Positions 6,044 to 7,433 of a stretch of DNA of 7,433 nt are shown in pieces. The stretch spans positions 1 to 7,433 of the forward strand of contig CAMCFL010000141.1 in assembly GCA_945873715.1 (NCBI GenBank), given 5' to 3'. The position numbers and the translations under genes are program-made. Below the pieces are notes generated by a model. The model was not told the origin of the DNA, did no database searches, and worked only from the letters and a program-made list of their open reading frames with translations. How positions within the stretch are numbered: the stretch's first letter is position 1; every line of letters starts with the position of its first letter. This DNA is from Akkermansia muciniphila (GTDB lineage Bacteria > Verrucomicrobiota > Verrucomicrobiia > Limisphaerales > UBA9464).

Positions 6044-7333
6044 TCACTTCCCGACGCAGAACAGGCTGCCGGCGGTGCGGACGTAGAACCGGCCGTCGGC
6101 GATGGCCGGTGAGGCCTGGACCTTTTCGCCGAGTGGATTCCGGGCCAGCACCTGGAACTTCGGACCGGCCTCGAGGACCGTCGTCTGGCCTTCGTCGCTG
6201 ACGAAGTACAGCCGGCCATTCGCGGCGACCGGTGAAGCCGAGAAGTTTCCACCGACCCGTTCCTGCCAGAGGATTTCGCCCGTCATGGCATTGTAGCAGC
6301 TTGCGATGCCGCCGTCGGTCATGGCGAACACGTGCGGTTTGACGTAGAGGAGCGACGACAGCTTGGGCACGCCCTTCTTCTGTTCCCAGACGAGGTTCGA
6401 CTCGCCGAGCTCGCCCTCGGCACCCATGCGGAAGGCCTTGATGGATTCGCGTCCGCCCCACCCACCCGACGCGTAAACGAGGTCGTCGGCGATCACGGGG
6501 GAAGGCACCTTGCCTTCGCCAAGGACCTGGGTGGTCCAAAGCCACTTGCCGGTCTTGAGATCGAAGCCCTGCACCACGTCGCCCGCTTCGGTGACCACCT
6601 GCGTCCGGCCATTTCGGGTCCACAGCACCGGTGCGCCGTGTGCGATGCGCGACTGGCCGCGGGAGGTCTTCCACGCTTCGCGTCCCGTCCTGGCGTCGAT
6701 CGCGAGCACGAATGATTTGTCCCAGGGCTTCTGCCAGCCGAGGAGCTTGTCGGGCCCGTCGCTGGAGGCGTCCCACGGGGTGATGAGGAGGCCGTCGTGC
6801 AGGAGCGGAGAGGTGCCGAGGCCGTGCTGGCTGTAGAAGGGGTAGGATCGGTTGGTCCAGGCGATCTTTCCGTCGAAGGTGAGGGCGGCAAAGCTGCCGT
6901 CGCCGAAGCAAGTGTACACGCGCTTGCCGTCGGTGGCCGGAGTCGGCGTGGCGTAGGAGTTGCGCCCCTCCTTGCGGCGTGGGATTTGCTGGAACACTTC
7001 CTGATTCCATCGGATGGCACCTGACTTCGCATTCAGCGCGAGAACCCGGCACGATTGCCCGCCCTCGGTGGTGGTGGTGAGGAACACGTGATCCTTCCAG
7101 ATGACGGGCGAGGACCAGCCTTCACCGGGGATCGTTGCTTTCCACAGGACATTGGAGGTCGCCGACCATTCGAGGGGCACTTTCTTCTCTGCGGATTGTC
7201 CCTGCGAATCAGGTCCGCGGAACTGCGGCCAGTTGGCGGCCACAGCGGAATCGTGGGCACCCAACATCCCGGCCAGGGCAACGGCGCAGGAGCCAACCAG
7301 AATGGCTCTGGGCAGAGCGAAAGACGGCTTCAT
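6044..7333 (-). CDS. Exported PQQ-like beta-propeller repeat protein
   Basis: This 429-residue secreted or periplasmic protein has a signal peptide at about 1-33 (ILVGSCAVALAGMLGAHDSAVAA) and a mature part starting NWPQFRGP, a motif common in the many beta-propeller proteins of Planctomycetota and Verrucomicrobiota. Propeller blades are marked by repeats of the form (L/I)xAxxGxxxW: LNAKSGAIRW (100-109), FDGKIAW (153-159), IDARTGREAW (212-221), FDLKTGKWLW (257-266), YNAMTGEILW (347-356). SPV or SPA strand starts recur (75, 278, 367, 408). The length fits a single seven- or eight-bladed propeller with no attached dehydrogenase, cytochrome or protease domain. A PQQ-binding enzyme would need catalytic and Ca-binding residues that I cannot identify, so an enzymatic role is not supported. 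A binding or scaffolding role is as likely. I see no strong Shine-Dalgarno sequence before the ATG. The FAH gene follows on the same strand. Confidence 0.88.
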   Translation of the reverse strand: MKPSFALPRAILVGSCAVALAGMLGAHDSAVAANWPQFRGPDSQGQSAEKKVPLEWSATSNVLWKATIPGEGWSSPVIWKDHVFLTTTTEGGQSCRVLALNAKSGAIRWNQEVFQQIPRRKEGRNSYATPTPATDGKRVYTCFGDGSFAALTFDGKIAWTNRSYPFYSQHGLGTSPLLHDGLLITPWDASSDGPDKLLGWQKPWDKSFVLAIDARTGREAWKTSRGQSRIAHGAPVLWTRNGRTQVVTEAGDVVQGFDLKTGKWLWTTQVLGEGKVPSPVIADDLVYASGGWGGRESIKAFRMGAEGELGESNLVWEQKKGVPKLSSLLYVKPHVFAMTDGGIASCYNAMTGEILWQERVGGNFSASPVAANGRLYFVSDEGQTTVLEAGPKFQVLARNPLGEKVQASPAIADGRFYVRTAGSLFCVGK

Positions 7334-7433
7334 GGAATGGGCTTGAGGGTCAACATCCGGTGCCGATCGTCAATGCCGATGGCCGGATGGGAACAGGGTC
7401 TCCCAGGTAGGCGACGAGGTGACGAGGCTCACT
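7334..7433 (-). other. Upstream region of the propeller gene, no assignable promoter
   Basis: The 100 bases before the propeller start contain TTGAC-like hexamers on the minus strand but no matching -10 box at a normal distance. A short tandem GACGAGG repeat lies near the window end. No gene or RNA is visible. Confidence 0.4.

Noticed and set aside
4945..6201. A 418-residue plus-strand reading frame over the FAH-family gene
   Set aside because: It begins within the inverted repeat, has low-complexity composition, and lies opposite an FAH gene with full family motifs.
5920..6252. N-terminal extension of the FAH-family protein to a start at 6252
   Set aside because: The extra residues are arginine- and serine-rich, overlap the propeller gene, and lack family similarity. 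The start at 5919 has an AGGA site and begins with the normal N-terminal domain.
7280..7333. Lipoprotein signal for the propeller protein at Cys16 (VGSC)
   Set aside because: It fits the lipobox loosely, but an arginine at position 9 leaves only a very short hydrophobic core before it. The longer hydrophobic stretch ending at AVAA fits ordinary export better.

Overview
The window is high-GC, densely coded bacterial DNA, most likely from Verrucomicrobiota or a related PVC-group bacterium. This is inferred from three things: a PQQ-like beta-propeller protein that begins its mature part with a WPQFRGP motif (common in Planctomycetota and Verrucomicrobiota), a type II secretion / type IV pilus-like envelope operon with very glycine-rich secretin loops, and the GC-rich codon use. 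No rRNA, tRNA, CRISPR array or transposase is visible.

Bases 1-4871 (+ strand) hold five tightly packed genes of one secretion or pilus-type operon. They are the C-terminal end of a PilN/GspL-like inner-membrane protein cut by the window edge, a PilO/GspM-like protein, a GspC/PilP-like periplasmic connector, a secretin N-domain protein, and a separate secretin barrel protein. The first three junctions overlap (ATGA, ATGA and an 11-base overlap). The expected assembly is an inner-membrane platform (PilN/PilO-like ferredoxin-fold proteins), a GspC-like bridge through the periplasm, and an outer-membrane secretin.

The most interesting point is that the secretin is encoded as two proteins, each with its own signal peptide. 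The break falls inside a secretin N-repeat domain. The first half of that repeat (strand-helix) ends the upstream protein. The second half (strand-strand-helix) begins the mature downstream protein. Both broken edges are glycine-rich, at the same loop where the two preceding repeats carry glycine-rich insertions. Stops in all three forward frames lie between the two genes, so a single frameshift cannot rejoin them.

Bases 4872-5061 are a convergent intergenic region with a long imperfect inverted repeat built from 9-base units, plus two small overlapping hairpins. Bases 5062-7333 (- strand) hold two genes unrelated to secretion: a fumarylacetoacetate hydrolase (FAH) family enzyme resembling 2-keto-3-deoxy-arabinonate dehydratase, and upstream of it an exported PQQ-like beta-propeller protein, separated by 124 bases with a strong GC hairpin. 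The last 100 bases are the upstream region of the propeller gene, with no promoter I can assign.
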